A stretch of DNA of 64,000 nucleotides from Lachnospiraceae bacterium (GCA_022791575.1 JAAVZI010000074.1:50489-114488), one strand, 5' to 3'; counted from the first letter of the stretch, positions 8,407 through 17,590 are shown. The notes: generated by a model not told the origin, from the sequence alone. Numbers and translations: made by a program.

Positions 8407-9345
8407 TCAACCATCCTTCCCATCTGGTACTTTTACATCAAACAATGCCTCTACAAACTGCCTGGCATCAAATTTTTCCAAATCATCTATCGTTTCGCCA
8501 ACACCGATATATTTTACCGGGATTCCCATTTCTGACTGAATAGCGACCGCAATTCCTCCTTTTGCGGTTCCATCTAGTTTAGTTAAAACAATTCCTGTGA
8601 TATCTGCCACCTCACTGAACTGTTTCGCCTGAGAAAGCGCATTCTGTCCAGTTGTTCCGTCCAGAACAACCAGAGTCTCTCTATGGGCATCCGGGTATTC
8701 CCTAGTCAGAATCCGGTCGATTTTCTTCAACTCTTCCATTAGATTTTTTTTGTTATGCAGTCTCCCTGCCGTATCACACAGCAATACATCTGCTTTTCTA
8801 GCTTTGGCAGCAGCTACTGCATCATAGATCACTGATGCCGGATCAGCCCCTTCCTGTCCGCCAATCATTTCCACACCTGCGCGGTCAGCCCATTCTGCCA
8901 GCTGCTCTCCTGCCGCTGCACGAAAGGTATCCGCTGCTGCTAGTACTACCCGTCTGCCTTGTGCCTTTAACTTGCCGGCTAGCTTGCCAACCGAAGTAGT
9001 CTTTCCCACTCCATTTACACCAATTACCAAAACTACAGACTGGCGGTGCTCAAACTCATAAGCAGTCTCCTCCACTTCCATCTGCTTTATAATGCTGTTA
9101 ATCAGCAATTCTTTACATTCTGCTGGTTCTTTTATCTTATTTTCCTTCACTTTTTCCTTCAGATCTTCAATAATTGCTGTTGTTGCATGAACTCCGATAT
9201 CTCCCATAATCAAAATTTCTTCCAGCTCTTCATAAAAATCCTCATCAATACTGGAAAATCCACTGAATATGGAATCTATACCGGATACAATATTATCCCT
9301 TGTCTTACTCAGTCCCTGTACCAGCCTCTTAAAGAATCCTGCCAT
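8407..9345 (-). CDS. ftsY: Signal recognition particle receptor FtsY
   Basis: FtsY (312 residues) is the SRP receptor GTPase that docks ribosomes making membrane proteins at the SecYEG channel. The NG core is complete: P-loop GVNGVGKTTSVGKLAG, DTAGR, TKLDGTAKGG and a short N domain; the long acidic A domain of enteric bacteria is absent, as is usual in Firmicutes. ATG at 9345 is chosen since AAAGGAG is well spaced from it, whereas the ATG six bases upstream touches the site. It follows smc but a palindromic repeat (9377-9518) lies between them. The ylxM-ffh genes that often follow are not here; ilvA is next instead. Confidence 0.96.
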   Translation of the reverse strand: MAGFFKRLVQGLSKTRDNIVSGIDSIFSGFSSIDEDFYEELEEILIMGDIGVHATTAIIEDLKEKVKENKIKEPAECKELLINSIIKQMEVEETAYEFEHRQSVVLVIGVNGVGKTTSVGKLAGKLKAQGRRVVLAAADTFRAAAGEQLAEWADRAGVEMIGGQEGADPASVIYDAVAAAKARKADVLLCDTAGRLHNKKNLMEELKKIDRILTREYPDAHRETLVVLDGTTGQNALSQAKQFSEVADITGIVLTKLDGTAKGGIAVAIQSEMGIPVKYIGVGETIDDLEKFDARQFVEALFDVKVPDGKDG

Positions 9346-9376
9346 ATTCATTCTCCTTTCTATTATTCTGATTTTT

Positions 9377-9518
9377 TGGCGTTTGCGAAAGTCTGAATCA
9401 AAGCGACGACTTTAGACAAAACATACAAAAACGCCGCTCAAATACGTTTTTGATTCGCTCTGTTTTTGTATGTTTTGCCTAAAATCTGGTTACGAATCAT
9501 GAGTTTTGCAATTGCCTA
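9377..9518. repeat. Palindromic intergenic repeat, copy 1
   Basis: A palindrome of about 140 bases fills the smc-ftsY gap. The ends read TTGGCGTTTGCGAAA and the reverse complement of TTTTGCAATTGCCTAA. The inner arms CAAAACATACAAAAAC (9417-9432) and GTTTTTGTATGTTTTG (9462-9477) are perfectly complementary around a loop containing GCTCAAATACG. It is nearly the same as copy 2 at 28860-29004 apart from paired changes in the arms. It would form a strong hairpin in the smc-ftsY transcript. Confidence 0.85.
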
Positions 9519-9544
9519 ATTCTGATTTCATTCTAAATGATCAA

Positions 9545-12500
9545 TCACTGATCCAGCTCATCTTCAATCAGATTTACGGATACCAATGTCGATACTCCCT
9601 TTTCCTGCATGGTAATTCCATACAAACGATCTGCTGCTGCCATCGTGCCCCGCCTGTGTGTTATAATAATAAACTGCGTATGTTGGGTCAGTTTATGTAG
9701 ATACTTTGCATATCTGGTTACATTAGAATCATCCAAAGCTGCTTCAATTTCATCCAGAAGGCAGAATGGCGAGGGCTTTAAGTTCTGAATGGCAAATAGA
9801 AGTGCTATCGCCGTCAATGCCTTCTCACCGCCGGACAGCTGCATCATATTTCCTAGCTTTTTACCAGGAGGCTGAGAATTAATTCGAACCCCTGCCTCTA
9901 AAATATCCTCTTCTTCATCCAGTTCCAGCGTCCCTTTTCCGCCTCCAAACAATTCTCGGAAAACTTTATTGAATTCTATTTTGATTTCTTCAAATTTTTC
10001 TTGAAACTGTCTGCGCATTCCCTCTTCTAGTTCTTCGATAATACGCTGTAGTGTCTGCTCTGCCTCCAGCAGATCATTTCTCTGTCCATTTAAAAATTCA
10101 TATCGTTCACTGACATTTTTATAATCTTCTATAGAATTGACATTTACATCTCCCAGTCTGCGGATCTCATCTCTGGTCTGGCGAATCATCTGTTTCAGCT
10201 GGCTCCCGTCTGTATATTGCTCATTCTTTAAGGAAAGCGCTGCATGATAGGTCAGTTCGTACTCCTCCCACATATAATTGACCGAGGTTTCATGAGACTC
10301 TTCCAGCTTTTCCTTCTGGCCATCCAGCCTTGTACGTTCTTTATCCAAATCATTTTTTCGCTCCAGAAGTTTTTCACGTTTGTCCAAAAACTCCCGATTA
10401 TCGGCAGATAAGCGGCTCTTTTCTTCACTTAACTGATTTAAGCGTTCTTTCTGTGACTTCTTTTCCTCTTCAGAAGCCTCGTATTCTTTCTGCATAGTCA
10501 GAATCTGCTGTTCTTTCTGGCTGCCTTCTGCATGAACCTGCGACTGTTCCTCTTCCAGCTTCTTTAATTCCAGCCGGAACCTGCTGCACTCTTCCTCCAG
10601 ACGCTCCAGATTCTGTCGTACATTATCCCCTTTCTGCTGTAATCCTGCCTGATCCACCTGTTTTCCTGACAGACGGGTATTTACCTCTTCTTCGAACTTC
10701 TGTTCTTCCAGCAAATGAATCTGCCACTCATCAATTTGTTCATTTAAGGTTTCGATCTTGTTCTGAATCAACATCACTTCTTCGTGAATCTGTTTCTTTT
10801 GATAGCCAATACTTTGAATCTGTTGCTCCATCTCATGCCCTTCATTTTGAAGGCTTTGATAACCTTTGGTTACTTCTTTCCTCTTCTCATTGGCCTGATT
10901 CAGATTCATTGTTATGGTATTTTGGTTCAAGTATGTTTCCTGTATCTCTCCAGATAATATCTGCTGCTGATTCTGGTTATCTGTAAGCCGTTCTTTTAGA
11001 GCAGCTACGCTCTGCTGCAGCTGTCCAGCCTCTTTCTTTACAGCTTCTGTCTTTCTAGTAAGCTCTTCGATCTCCCGGCGTCTTCCCAGAAGGTTGCTGC
11101 TGTTCTTAAACGCACCTCCGGTCATGGAACCCCCAGGATTAAACAATTCTCCCTCCAAAGTTACAATTCTGAGGGACTGTCGGTATTTTCTTGCAATGAC
11201 TATAGCATGGTCCATAGTATCAACTACTAAAGTACGCCCCAGCAGATTATTCATAATCTTCTTATACTCTTCTTTGGTCTGAACCAGCCCGGAGGCTACT
11301 CCCAGAGCACCGGGTTCATGCAGTGCCTCTTCTCTAGTGAAGCCGCCAGAAGCATTGACACTATTTAACGGTAAAAAAGTCGCCCGCCCCAAGCGGTTCT
11401 GCTTTAGGTACTCAATCATCCGCTTTGCGGTCTGTTCGGTATCCGTCACAATATTCTGTATGTTACCGCCTAATGCCGTTTCAATTGCAGCCTCGTATTT
11501 CTTTTCTACCTTGATGATATCAGCAACAACACCTATTAATCCCTGATTTCTCTCCTTCTGCTCCATGACTCGACGTATGGCATTACTGTAGCCATCATAA
11601 CGCTCTGTCATATTAACCAGAGAATCCAGCCTTGACTGTTCTCTATGATATTCTGCCTGTAGCTCCTGCAGCCTTTCTGACTTTTGTCTCTGCATGTTCC
11701 GGCATTCTTGTTCTTGCTCCTTTAACTGCTTGTCCTTCTCTAGCAGCCCGGAAATCTTATCGGCAATCTCCTGTAACTGTTCTTCATAGTTTGTAATTGC
11801 CAGCTGATGCTCACTTTCACTGGTTTTCATCGTCAGAATCTTCTGATTGAGTTCTGCTCTGCGGATCTTGATCTGCTCCAGCATGGTATCATAGCGCTGT
11901 TGTTTTCCCTGTGTAGCCGCTTTATCATTCAGCAGCTGTATAATACTATTCTTAGCCTCTTCTATCCGGTTATTATAATCGTGCAGGCTCTTTTGAACCT
12001 GTTCAAGACGGTTCTGGTCCTCTGCACTTTGCTGTTTCATTCGATTTAGCTGTTCTTTCAGTCCCTCTTGTTCCGCCTGCAGCTGTTCCTGCTGACTCGT
12101 CCGATCTGCAATCTCCGCCAGAACAGCCTGTCTGCGGTTCTCAATTCTAATTGCCGTATCTTCTGTGGAATGAATCTGCTCTTTTAAAACATTCATCTCA
12201 CCTTCCAGACGCTGGCTTAAAACAGACGCCTGGCTTAAGGAACTTCGGGCCTCATCCATACTGGCTTCTACATCTCTGGTCTGATTCTGAAGTGCTTCAT
12301 AGGCTGACTTTGTCTCTTCGTACTGCCCCTGCGTCTCTCTGAATTCATCCTCTGCAATTACAATCTTATCTTCTATGTCCTTCAGCTGTTCTTTTATCCG
12401 CTCAACTTCTATTAAGAACATATTAACATCATAGCATTTTAGCTCTTCTCTTTTCTTAAGATAGATTTTTGCCTTTTCTGCTTGTTTTTCCAGTGGGCCT

Positions 12501-13105
12501 ACCTGCTTTTCCAATTCTGACAAAATGTCATTGATACGAACCAGATTCGCTCTCTCATTTTCCAGATTCTTCTGCGCTGTCTTCTTTCGTTTTTTGAATT
12601 TTACAATTCCAGCGGCTTCATCAAATAATTCCCGGCGTTCTTCTGGCTTTCCGCTGAGAATCTTGTCTATCTGTCCCTGTCCAATCAGAGAATAGCCCTC
12701 TTTCCCAATACCGGTATCATAGAATAATTCTTGAACGTCTTTTAAACGGCAGCTGGAACCATTGATTAAATATTCGCTTTCCCCGGAACGAAACACTTTT
12801 CTGGCAACGGTTACTTCTTCAAATTCAACTGGCAGCTTGTGGTCTGCATTATCTAATGTAATAGCTACAAATGCGTACCCCAAAGGTTTGCGGTTTTCTG
12901 TTCCTGAAAAAATAACGTCTTGCATATTGGCGCCACGAAGCTGTTTGGCACTCTGTTCTCCCAGTACCCAGCGAACAGCATCGCCGACATTACTTTTACC
13001 GCTTCCATTAGGCCCTACGATTCCAGTAATGCCGTTATGAAATTCAAATACAATCTTATTGGCAAAGGATTTGAATCCCTGCACTTCAATACTTTTTAGA
13101 TACAT
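9545..13105 (-). CDS. smc: Chromosome segregation ATPase SMC
   Basis: The 1186-residue protein has the standard SMC plan: N-terminal Walker A (GPNGSGKSNVGDAVRWVLGE), a long coiled coil (about residues 165-500), a central hinge (about 510-670, VVADIIKVEKKYEAAIETALGG and the glycine-rich GGSMTGG), a second coiled coil (about 680-1010) and a C-terminal head with the signature LSGGEKALTAIALLFA and Walker B SPFCLLDEIEAALDD. It loads on the chromosome with ScpAB and drives segregation. The ATG at 13103-13105 follows AGAGGA; the open frame upstream (53 codons) overlaps rnc and is not coding. It begins one base after rnc ends, the classic rnc-smc-ftsY arrangement. Confidence 0.97.
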   Translation of the reverse strand: MYLKSIEVQGFKSFANKIVFEFHNGITGIVGPNGSGKSNVGDAVRWVLGEQSAKQLRGANMQDVIFSGTENRKPLGYAFVAITLDNADHKLPVEFEEVTVARKVFRSGESEYLINGSSCRLKDVQELFYDTGIGKEGYSLIGQGQIDKILSGKPEERRELFDEAAGIVKFKKRKKTAQKNLENERANLVRINDILSELEKQVGPLEKQAEKAKIYLKKREELKCYDVNMFLIEVERIKEQLKDIEDKIVIAEDEFRETQGQYEETKSAYEALQNQTRDVEASMDEARSSLSQASVLSQRLEGEMNVLKEQIHSTEDTAIRIENRRQAVLAEIADRTSQQEQLQAEQEGLKEQLNRMKQQSAEDQNRLEQVQKSLHDYNNRIEEAKNSIIQLLNDKAATQGKQQRYDTMLEQIKIRRAELNQKILTMKTSESEHQLAITNYEEQLQEIADKISGLLEKDKQLKEQEQECRNMQRQKSERLQELQAEYHREQSRLDSLVNMTERYDGYSNAIRRVMEQKERNQGLIGVVADIIKVEKKYEAAIETALGGNIQNIVTDTEQTAKRMIEYLKQNRLGRATFLPLNSVNASGGFTREEALHEPGALGVASGLVQTKEEYKKIMNNLLGRTLVVDTMDHAIVIARKYRQSLRIVTLEGELFNPGGSMTGGAFKNSSNLLGRRREIEELTRKTEAVKKEAGQLQQSVAALKERLTDNQNQQQILSGEIQETYLNQNTITMNLNQANEKRKEVTKGYQSLQNEGHEMEQQIQSIGYQKKQIHEEVMLIQNKIETLNEQIDEWQIHLLEEQKFEEEVNTRLSGKQVDQAGLQQKGDNVRQNLERLEEECSRFRLELKKLEEEQSQVHAEGSQKEQQILTMQKEYEASEEEKKSQKERLNQLSEEKSRLSADNREFLDKREKLLERKNDLDKERTRLDGQKEKLEESHETSVNYMWEEYELTYHAALSLKNEQYTDGSQLKQMIRQTRDEIRRLGDVNVNSIEDYKNVSERYEFLNGQRNDLLEAEQTLQRIIEELEEGMRRQFQEKFEEIKIEFNKVFRELFGGGKGTLELDEEEDILEAGVRINSQPPGKKLGNMMQLSGGEKALTAIALLFAIQNLKPSPFCLLDEIEAALDDSNVTRYAKYLHKLTQHTQFIIITHRRGTMAAADRLYGITMQEKGVSTLVSVNLIEDELDQ

Positions 13106-13106
13106 A

Positions 13107-13856
13107 CTAAATCCTCTTTGCATTCTGCCGCTGCATATTCTGGGGCTGTTTTTTCGAACTTTTGTTCTCTTTATCCCGTAATACAAGAATGGTATGGTAT
13201 GCAGCTTCCTGCTCCGCTGATTTTTTCGTACTTCCTGAGCCTTTGCCAAGTACACGGCCGCCAATCAAAGCCTCTACTTCAAATCGTTTATCATGATCCG
13301 GTCCTTCTTCCTTAATCAGGCGATAAGACAGTTCACAATTCCCCTGGCTCTGAACAATCTCCTGAAGGATCGTCTTGCTATCATAAAAGAGCTGCTTATT
13401 CTCAATATCTATCAAAATGTAATTCTTAATAAACTCTTTTGCATTAGCAAAACCACCATCTAGGTAAATAGCACCGATTAGAGCCTCCATAGCATCTGAG
13501 GTAATCGAATTACGTTTTCTTCCTCCGGTTCGTTCCTCACCCTTACCAAGCCTCAAATAACTTCCCAGATCAATCTCCTTGGCACAAAGTGCCAAAGTCT
13601 GTTCACAGACAATACTCGCCCGCTTTCGTGTTAGGACACCCTCCGACTCCTGCGGATATTCATAGAACAAAAATTCACTGACTACGATTTCCAATACGGC
13701 ATCTCCTAAAAACTCAAACCGCTCGTTATCTGCCAACCGGTTCATATGCTTCTCATTGGCGTAGGAACTGTGACAGACCGCCGTTTCAAGATATTCTACA
13801 TTTTGAAATTGGTAGCCGATTTTCCGTTCCAATTCGTTTAAATTTTCCTTATTCAA
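13107..13856 (-). CDS. rnc: Ribonuclease III
   Basis: RNase III (249 residues) cleaves double-stranded RNA, including rRNA precursors. The catalytic signature NERFEFLGDAVLEI is at about residues 38-51, a second acidic site SDAMEALIGAIYLDGG is near residue 117, and a double-stranded RNA-binding domain (ELSYRLIKEEGPDHDKRFEVE) covers about 160-230 before a basic tail. I place the start at TTG (13854-13856), because TAAGGAGA sits eight bases in front; the methionine 26 codons upstream lies inside plsX. A strong hairpin lies between plsX and this start. The usual acpP gene between plsX and rnc is missing here. Confidence 0.95.
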   Translation of the reverse strand: MNKENLNELERKIGYQFQNVEYLETAVCHSSYANEKHMNRLADNERFEFLGDAVLEIVVSEFLFYEYPQESEGVLTRKRASIVCEQTLALCAKEIDLGSYLRLGKGEERTGGRKRNSITSDAMEALIGAIYLDGGFANAKEFIKNYILIDIENKQLFYDSKTILQEIVQSQGNCELSYRLIKEEGPDHDKRFEVEALIGGRVLGKGSGSTKKSAEQEAAYHTILVLRDKENKSSKKQPQNMQRQNAKRI

Positions 13857-13878
13857 ATAACAACTCTCCTTACTGCTG

Positions 13879-13908
13879 AAAGGGATGCCTGCTTCGCATC
13901 CCTTTATA
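13879..13908 (-). promoter_or_regulatory. Hairpin in the plsX-rnc gap
   Basis: The arms AAAGGGATGC and GCATCCCTTT are exactly complementary around a seven-base loop, and lie just after the plsX stop and before the rnc Shine-Dalgarno. No T-run follows in the direction of transcription, so it is not a normal terminator. A stem in this place may be a processing or autoregulation site for RNase III. Confidence 0.6.
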
Positions 13909-13914
13909 TCCTTA

Positions 13915-14934
13915 TTATGTCGCTGTTGGTACATCTATATACTGTTTGATCTTTTCATTAATATTCTGCTGTTTAAAGGTCCGGCACTGGTTGAGGGCAT
14001 TTTTAACCTCTGTAGACTTAGAATTGCCATGTACTTTTACAACCAGTCCTTTTAAACCCAATAATGGTGCTCCGCCATACTGACTGGCATCAAAGCCTTT
14101 CATAGTAGATTTCAGCGCTGGTTTAATTAAAACTGCTCCTATTTTACTGCGTAAAGTACTCATCAATCCCTCTTTTACTTTAGCAAGCAGTGTGCCGGCT
14201 AGTCCCTCATACAGCTTTAATATTACATTTCCAACAAAAGCTTCGCATACGATCACATCGGCACCGCCATGAGGAATTTCCCTTGCTTCAATACTGCCGA
14301 TAAAATTAATATTCGGACATGCCTTTAACAGAGGAAATGTTTCCTTAACCAGCATATTTCCCTTTTCTTCCTCTGTACCAATATTTACGATCGCTACACG
14401 AGGGTTTTTAATTCCTACCACAGACTCCATATAAATGGCTCCCATCTTAGCAAACTGTACTAAATGAGATGGTCTGGCGTCCACATTGGCACCGCAGTCT
14501 ACCAGTAAAGACACGCCTGACTCCGTTGGAATCAGCGGCGCCAGCGGTGGCCGTTCAATCCCTTTGATCCTTCCAACCAGAAGCTGCCCTCCCGCCAGAA
14601 TAGCACCAGAACTTCCTGCCGATACAAATGCATCCGCGGTTCCTTCACGAACTGTCTGCAGTCCCTTGACAATTGATGAATCTTTTTTCCTGCGAATCGC
14701 CATAACCGGCGGCTCATCCATAGAAATCGATTCCGCAGCATTTACCACAGTAATCCGTTCGGACGGATACGTGTATTTCTGCAATTCTACCTTTACTGCA
14801 TCCTCCAAGCCAAACAGACTGACCTGAATATCTGCCGATTCATTGACTGCCTCTACCACTCCTTTTACAATCTGCTCTGGAGCATTGTCACCGCCCATGG
14901 CATCGACTGCGACTCTAACCATATCCTTCTGCAT
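13915..14934 (-). CDS. plsX: Phosphate acyltransferase PlsX
   Basis: PlsX (339 residues) makes acyl-phosphate from acyl-ACP, the first step of the PlsX/PlsY route to phosphatidic acid. The N terminus VRVAVDAMGGDNAPEQIVKG and the segment AFVSAGSSGAILAGGQLLVG are characteristic, as is VDCGANVDARPSHLVQFA. The start at 14934 has AGAGG in front; a second ATG at 14922 is possible. It has its own promoter-like sequence at 14988-15016 and leads the plsX-rnc-smc-ftsY-ilvA series. In many Firmicutes rpmF directly precedes plsX; here an unknown gene is inserted. Confidence 0.96.
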   Translation of the reverse strand: MQKDMVRVAVDAMGGDNAPEQIVKGVVEAVNESADIQVSLFGLEDAVKVELQKYTYPSERITVVNAAESISMDEPPVMAIRRKKDSSIVKGLQTVREGTADAFVSAGSSGAILAGGQLLVGRIKGIERPPLAPLIPTESGVSLLVDCGANVDARPSHLVQFAKMGAIYMESVVGIKNPRVAIVNIGTEEEKGNMLVKETFPLLKACPNINFIGSIEAREIPHGGADVIVCEAFVGNVILKLYEGLAGTLLAKVKEGLMSTLRSKIGAVLIKPALKSTMKGFDASQYGGAPLLGLKGLVVKVHGNSKSTEVKNALNQCRTFKQQNINEKIKQYIDVPTAT

Positions 14935-14987
14935 ATTTAACCTCTTTTCCTCTACTCCTTTTGCTATATCGCTTCCTATCTATAGAT

Positions 14988-15016
14988 AATATACTAGATA
15001 TATCTTCGTAAAGCAA
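14988..15016 (-). promoter_or_regulatory. Probable sigma-A promoter for plsX-rnc-smc-ftsY
   Basis: On the minus strand TTGCTT (15016-15011), a 17-base spacer and TATATT (14993-14988) precede plsX by about 55 bases. A short palindrome TATCTATAGATA follows directly. Confidence 0.55.
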
Positions 15017-15074
15017 CATTAATTTGCAGTTCTTCCTTATTTCTTCTTAGACCGTGATCCAATCATTGTGAAAG

Positions 15075-15410
15075 CTAAAAAGAAGGGTGATAGACACCGG
15101 TCTCATAATCAATCCCATTAATTTTCATTCCAAGCTTATAATATTTAGCAGGATCGATTCCCATAAGCTTTTCTTCCATTATATTATGATACGCTTTTAA
15201 GGTGCATTTTCTACAATCGGACATATTCTCCATCTTCTGTACTGCTTTCATACCAACAGGTTTCAATCTGGTTTCCAAAACTCCGCAGGAATATCTTACA
15301 GTAATTGATCTCCCAACTGATTCTTCCAAAAGTTCTAATGTACCAGAGCCAGGCTTCAATACGCCATCTGGATAGCTATCTCCATTAAATGTCACATTTT
15401 TAAAAGACAA
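15075..15410 (-). CDS. Unrecognised 111-residue protein with CxxC motif
   Basis: I do not recognise this protein. It is mostly polar, without signal peptide or membrane segment. Cysteines occur in SCGVLETRL and DCRKCTL, and the C terminus holds several aromatic residues (AKYYKLGMKING, YETGVYHPSF). The first usable start after an in-frame stop is TTG at 15410, with only a weak AGAAG in front, so the N terminus may be wrong or the gene may be decayed. It sits between the rpmF terminator and the plsX promoter on the same strand as its neighbours. Confidence 0.55.
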   Translation of the reverse strand: MSFKNVTFNGDSYPDGVLKPGSGTLELLEESVGRSITVRYSCGVLETRLKPVGMKAVQKMENMSDCRKCTLKAYHNIMEEKLMGIDPAKYYKLGMKINGIDYETGVYHPSF

Positions 15411-15460
15411 ATCTTCTATGTTCCATAATCATAATGATCTTCCTATTCTTTCCAGTTATA

Positions 15461-15490
15461 CAAAAAAGACTTCCCGAAAACGGAAAGTCT
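15461..15490 (-). terminator. Rho-independent terminator after rpmF
   Basis: On the minus strand AGACTTTCCG, loop TTTT and CGGGAAGTCT form a ten-pair stem followed by TTTTTTG, directly after the rpmF stop. Confidence 0.9.
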
Positions 15491-15502
15491 GCATTCCAAT
15501 CT

Positions 15503-15682
15503 TTAATCCGTGGAAATGATCTCTTTTTTGTTGTAGGAACCACAAGCCTTACATACTCTGTGAGGCATCATCAGTTCTCCACATTTACTGCATTTTACTA
15601 AAGTCGGAGCAGTCATCTTCCAGTTTGCTCTTCTCTTATCTCTTCTTGACTTAGAAGATTTGTTCTTTGGACAAATAGACAT
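15503..15682 (-). CDS. rpmF: 50S ribosomal protein L32
   Basis: L32 is a 59-residue basic protein beginning MSICPKNKSSKSRRDKRRAN. A zinc-binding pair of CxxC motifs (VKCSKCGELMMPHRVCKACG) marks the C-containing version of the protein, so it needs zinc. The ATG at 15680-15682 has an ideal AAGGAGGTG site; the methionine three codons upstream is not used. It follows the DUF177 gene by 16 bases, an association found across bacteria, and is ended by a good terminator. Confidence 0.97.
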   Translation of the reverse strand: MSICPKNKSSKSRRDKRRANWKMTAPTLVKCSKCGELMMPHRVCKACGSYNKKEIISTD

Positions 15683-15698
15683 GGTATACACCTCCTTA

Positions 15699-16220
15699 TC
15701 AGTTAGCTCCCTGGTTAAATATATCCTGAATTGCCGCCATCCGCGGGTCTAGTACCACCCGGTCACAACCGCAATCACCAGCATTTAAATCATGGCCGCA
15801 TATTTTGCAGATTCCTTTACAGCTTTCTCTGCATAATACTTTAGCCGGCCACTGAAGCAGAATTTCATCCTGAATGATCTTATCCAGATCCAGGCAGGAA
15901 TCTACGATATACTGCGTATCATCGGAACTGTCTTCTGATTCCAGATTACTACAGTCAATCTCTTTATGAAAATGAACCGAAAAAGCAACCCGCACCTCTT
16001 TTAAACAACGGTCGCATGGAACCTGCAGTGCAATCAATTCTACAGAACCATCTACTAAAAGTTTCCTTCTGCCTGTATGTGTGAGTTCCAAATGAATGGG
16101 AGAAATCTCTATTACTGGAAATTCACCCATAGGCAGTAGAATGGTTTTGTTATCATTTAATATCACATGTTTTTCCTGGTTATTCTCTTTTGAAAAAAGA
16201 TGTTCTAATGGAATACACAT
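15699..16220 (-). CDS. yceD: DUF177/YceD family protein
   Basis: The 173-residue protein matches the YceD (DUF177) family, which is linked to large ribosomal subunit assembly or 23S rRNA and is nearly always encoded before rpmF. Visible features are the motif VPCDRCLKEV in the middle and a cysteine-rich C-terminal part (LCRESCKGICKICGHDLNAGDCGC) that may bind a metal. ATG at 16218-16220 follows AGGAGAG. A consensus sigma-A promoter starts 27 bases upstream. Confidence 0.93.
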   Translation of the reverse strand: MCIPLEHLFSKENNQEKHVILNDNKTILLPMGEFPVIEISPIHLELTHTGRRKLLVDGSVELIALQVPCDRCLKEVRVAFSVHFHKEIDCSNLESEDSSDDTQYIVDSCLDLDKIIQDEILLQWPAKVLCRESCKGICKICGHDLNAGDCGCDRVVLDPRMAAIQDIFNQGAN

Positions 16221-16246
16221 AATTCTCTCCTATACACACTTGTATT

Positions 16247-16275
16247 ATTATAGCGGGTTTACGTAATGTTGTCAA
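16247..16275 (-). promoter_or_regulatory. Consensus sigma-A promoter for yceD-rpmF
   Basis: On the minus strand the sequence is TTGACA (16275-16270), a 17-base spacer, then TATAAT (16252-16247). Both hexamers match the consensus exactly, which suits genes for ribosome parts. Confidence 0.92.
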
Positions 16276-16319
16276 TATATTTTTACATTTTTTGCAAGTA
16301 TTTTTTGCAAATTATCAAT

Positions 16320-16682
16320 GGTAAGCAGAACGATAAGCCGGGTTATGTCGTGAATGATCATCTATCTAGGGCTGCTGTTGCCAGCAGTCTCCAGCGACCC
16401 ACCGAAAAACAGGCCGGGCCGGCCTATTGTTTTTCTCTGGTCTTGCTTCGAATGGGGTTTACATGTGCCCCGTATGTTACCATACAGGCGGTAGTCTCTT
16501 ACACTGCCCTTCCACCCTTACTATACTTGTCCCCGATATAGAATCGTAGACGAGTAAGCGGTATATTTCTGTTGCACTATCCTTAGAGTCACCTCTACCG
16601 GACGTTATCCGGCATTCTGCCCTGTGAAGCCCGGACTTTCCTCACCCGCGTAATGCGGCCGCGATCATTTATTCTACTTACC
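16320..16682 (-). ncRNA. rnpB: RNase P RNA (probably class A)
   Basis: The minus strand from 16682 to 16320 has the core of bacterial RNase P RNA: GAGGAAAGTCCGGGC close to the 5' end (CR-I), the ACAGAA segment, GGGTGGAAGGGCAG-like and CCCCATTCGAAGCAAGACC-like core segments, and a 3' part ending near CCCGGCTTATCG. The two ends pair as P1 (GGTAAGTAGAA at the 5' end with TTCTGCTTACC at the 3' end), which sets the limits. It processes tRNA precursors together with RnpA. It lies between the amidase gene and the yceD promoter, and accounts for the otherwise gene-free stretch here. Confidence 0.95.
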
Positions 16683-16715
16683 ATTACATCTGATCTTGAT
16701 TATTAGCTGTCTTTG

Positions 16716-17576
16716 CTATTCTGATACATGAGAATTTTCTTCAATATAAGCTGCTACATCTTTCTTAAATTGTACCCATTTATCTTCATGAGTTACATAA
16801 TATTTGGGACATTCTTTTTCTGTTATATCATAATGGCGAATAATATCTTCAATCTCCAAATCATATTTACAACACAAAAACGCTGTTAAATGCACTAAAG
16901 AATCATAAGTCTTTTCACTAAATTTTCCATCCTTTTTCTCGTGGCAGCATTCAATAGAAATAGTATCATTATTTCTCTGGTTTGAGCAATAGGCAACCTC
17001 TACTGTAGGAATGCACTGTACAATCTCGCCTTCCATTCCAATCACAAAATGGCTGCTGGCACTTGTTTTATGAGTATCCTTTAAACTTTCAAAATAACTG
17101 CGGTTTTGCAATGCAGTTGTCCCGGGATTTCCTACATAATGTATAACGATCCCATTTACTTTATCCAGCTTTGTCCCAGGACGCGAATATTCATTCACGG
17201 TCAACAGCTTGACATTCAGAGGTGGACTATCCACAGTCAGCTTTTCGATCTCCCCGTCCAGCTTAACTATCTCTGCTTTCTTCCCGTTCTTCTGCTCTTT
17301 GTCATCACTGAACAGAGAACAAATTCCTGTAACCGCAAGACAAAGAAGCCCCATTGCCACAACACACACAACAATCAGTAATCCTGCATGCTGCTTTAAC
17401 ATCTTCAGTCTTTTTTTCCTTCGTCTCTGCTTGTACCAACGGCTTTTTACAGGTTTTCTTCTCTGTCCGTTTCTTCTTTGACCAGTGCGCTCAGCTCTTC
17501 TGGCATCTTCTGAATTGCCCGGCCGTTTCCTGGGTGGATTGTTTTTTCTTCTCTCCTGATTATAATTCTGGTTCAT
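16716..17576 (-). CDS. Membrane-anchored N-acetylmuramoyl-L-alanine amidase (Amidase_2/PGRP type)
   Basis: The 286-residue protein has a strongly basic, Arg/Lys-rich cytoplasmic N terminus (about residues 1-62), one membrane segment (LLIVVCVVAMGLLCLAVTGI) and an extracellular Amidase_2 domain (about 125-280). The zinc-site motifs are visible: IVIHYVGNPG, SSHFVIGMEG, and RHYDITEKECP (HxDxxxxxCP). It cuts the bond between N-acetylmuramic acid and the stem peptide. The polybasic tail in front of the membrane helix is longer than usual. The gene lies 14 bases after guaB and directly before rnpB. Confidence 0.92.
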   Translation of the reverse strand: MNQNYNQERRKNNPPRKRPGNSEDARRAERTGQRRNGQRRKPVKSRWYKQRRRKKRLKMLKQHAGLLIVVCVVAMGLLCLAVTGICSLFSDDKEQKNGKKAEIVKLDGEIEKLTVDSPPLNVKLLTVNEYSRPGTKLDKVNGIVIHYVGNPGTTALQNRSYFESLKDTHKTSASSHFVIGMEGEIVQCIPTVEVAYCSNQRNNDTISIECCHEKKDGKFSEKTYDSLVHLTAFLCCKYDLEIEDIIRHYDITEKECPKYYVTHEDKWVQFKKDVAAYIEENSHVSE

Positions 17577-17590
17577 TTCAACTGTAATTA

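Noticed and set aside
13857..13934. ATG start for rnc 26 codons upstream
   Set aside because: It would overlap plsX and include the hairpin; TTG at 13856 has a well-spaced AAGGAG site.
15075..15410. TSCPD-domain protein
   Set aside because: It is small and has cysteines, but the TSCPD motif is absent and the pattern differs.
16266..16541. Plus-strand open frame over 91 codons
   Set aside because: It lies inside the RNase P RNA gene, whose structure and core motifs explain the sequence.
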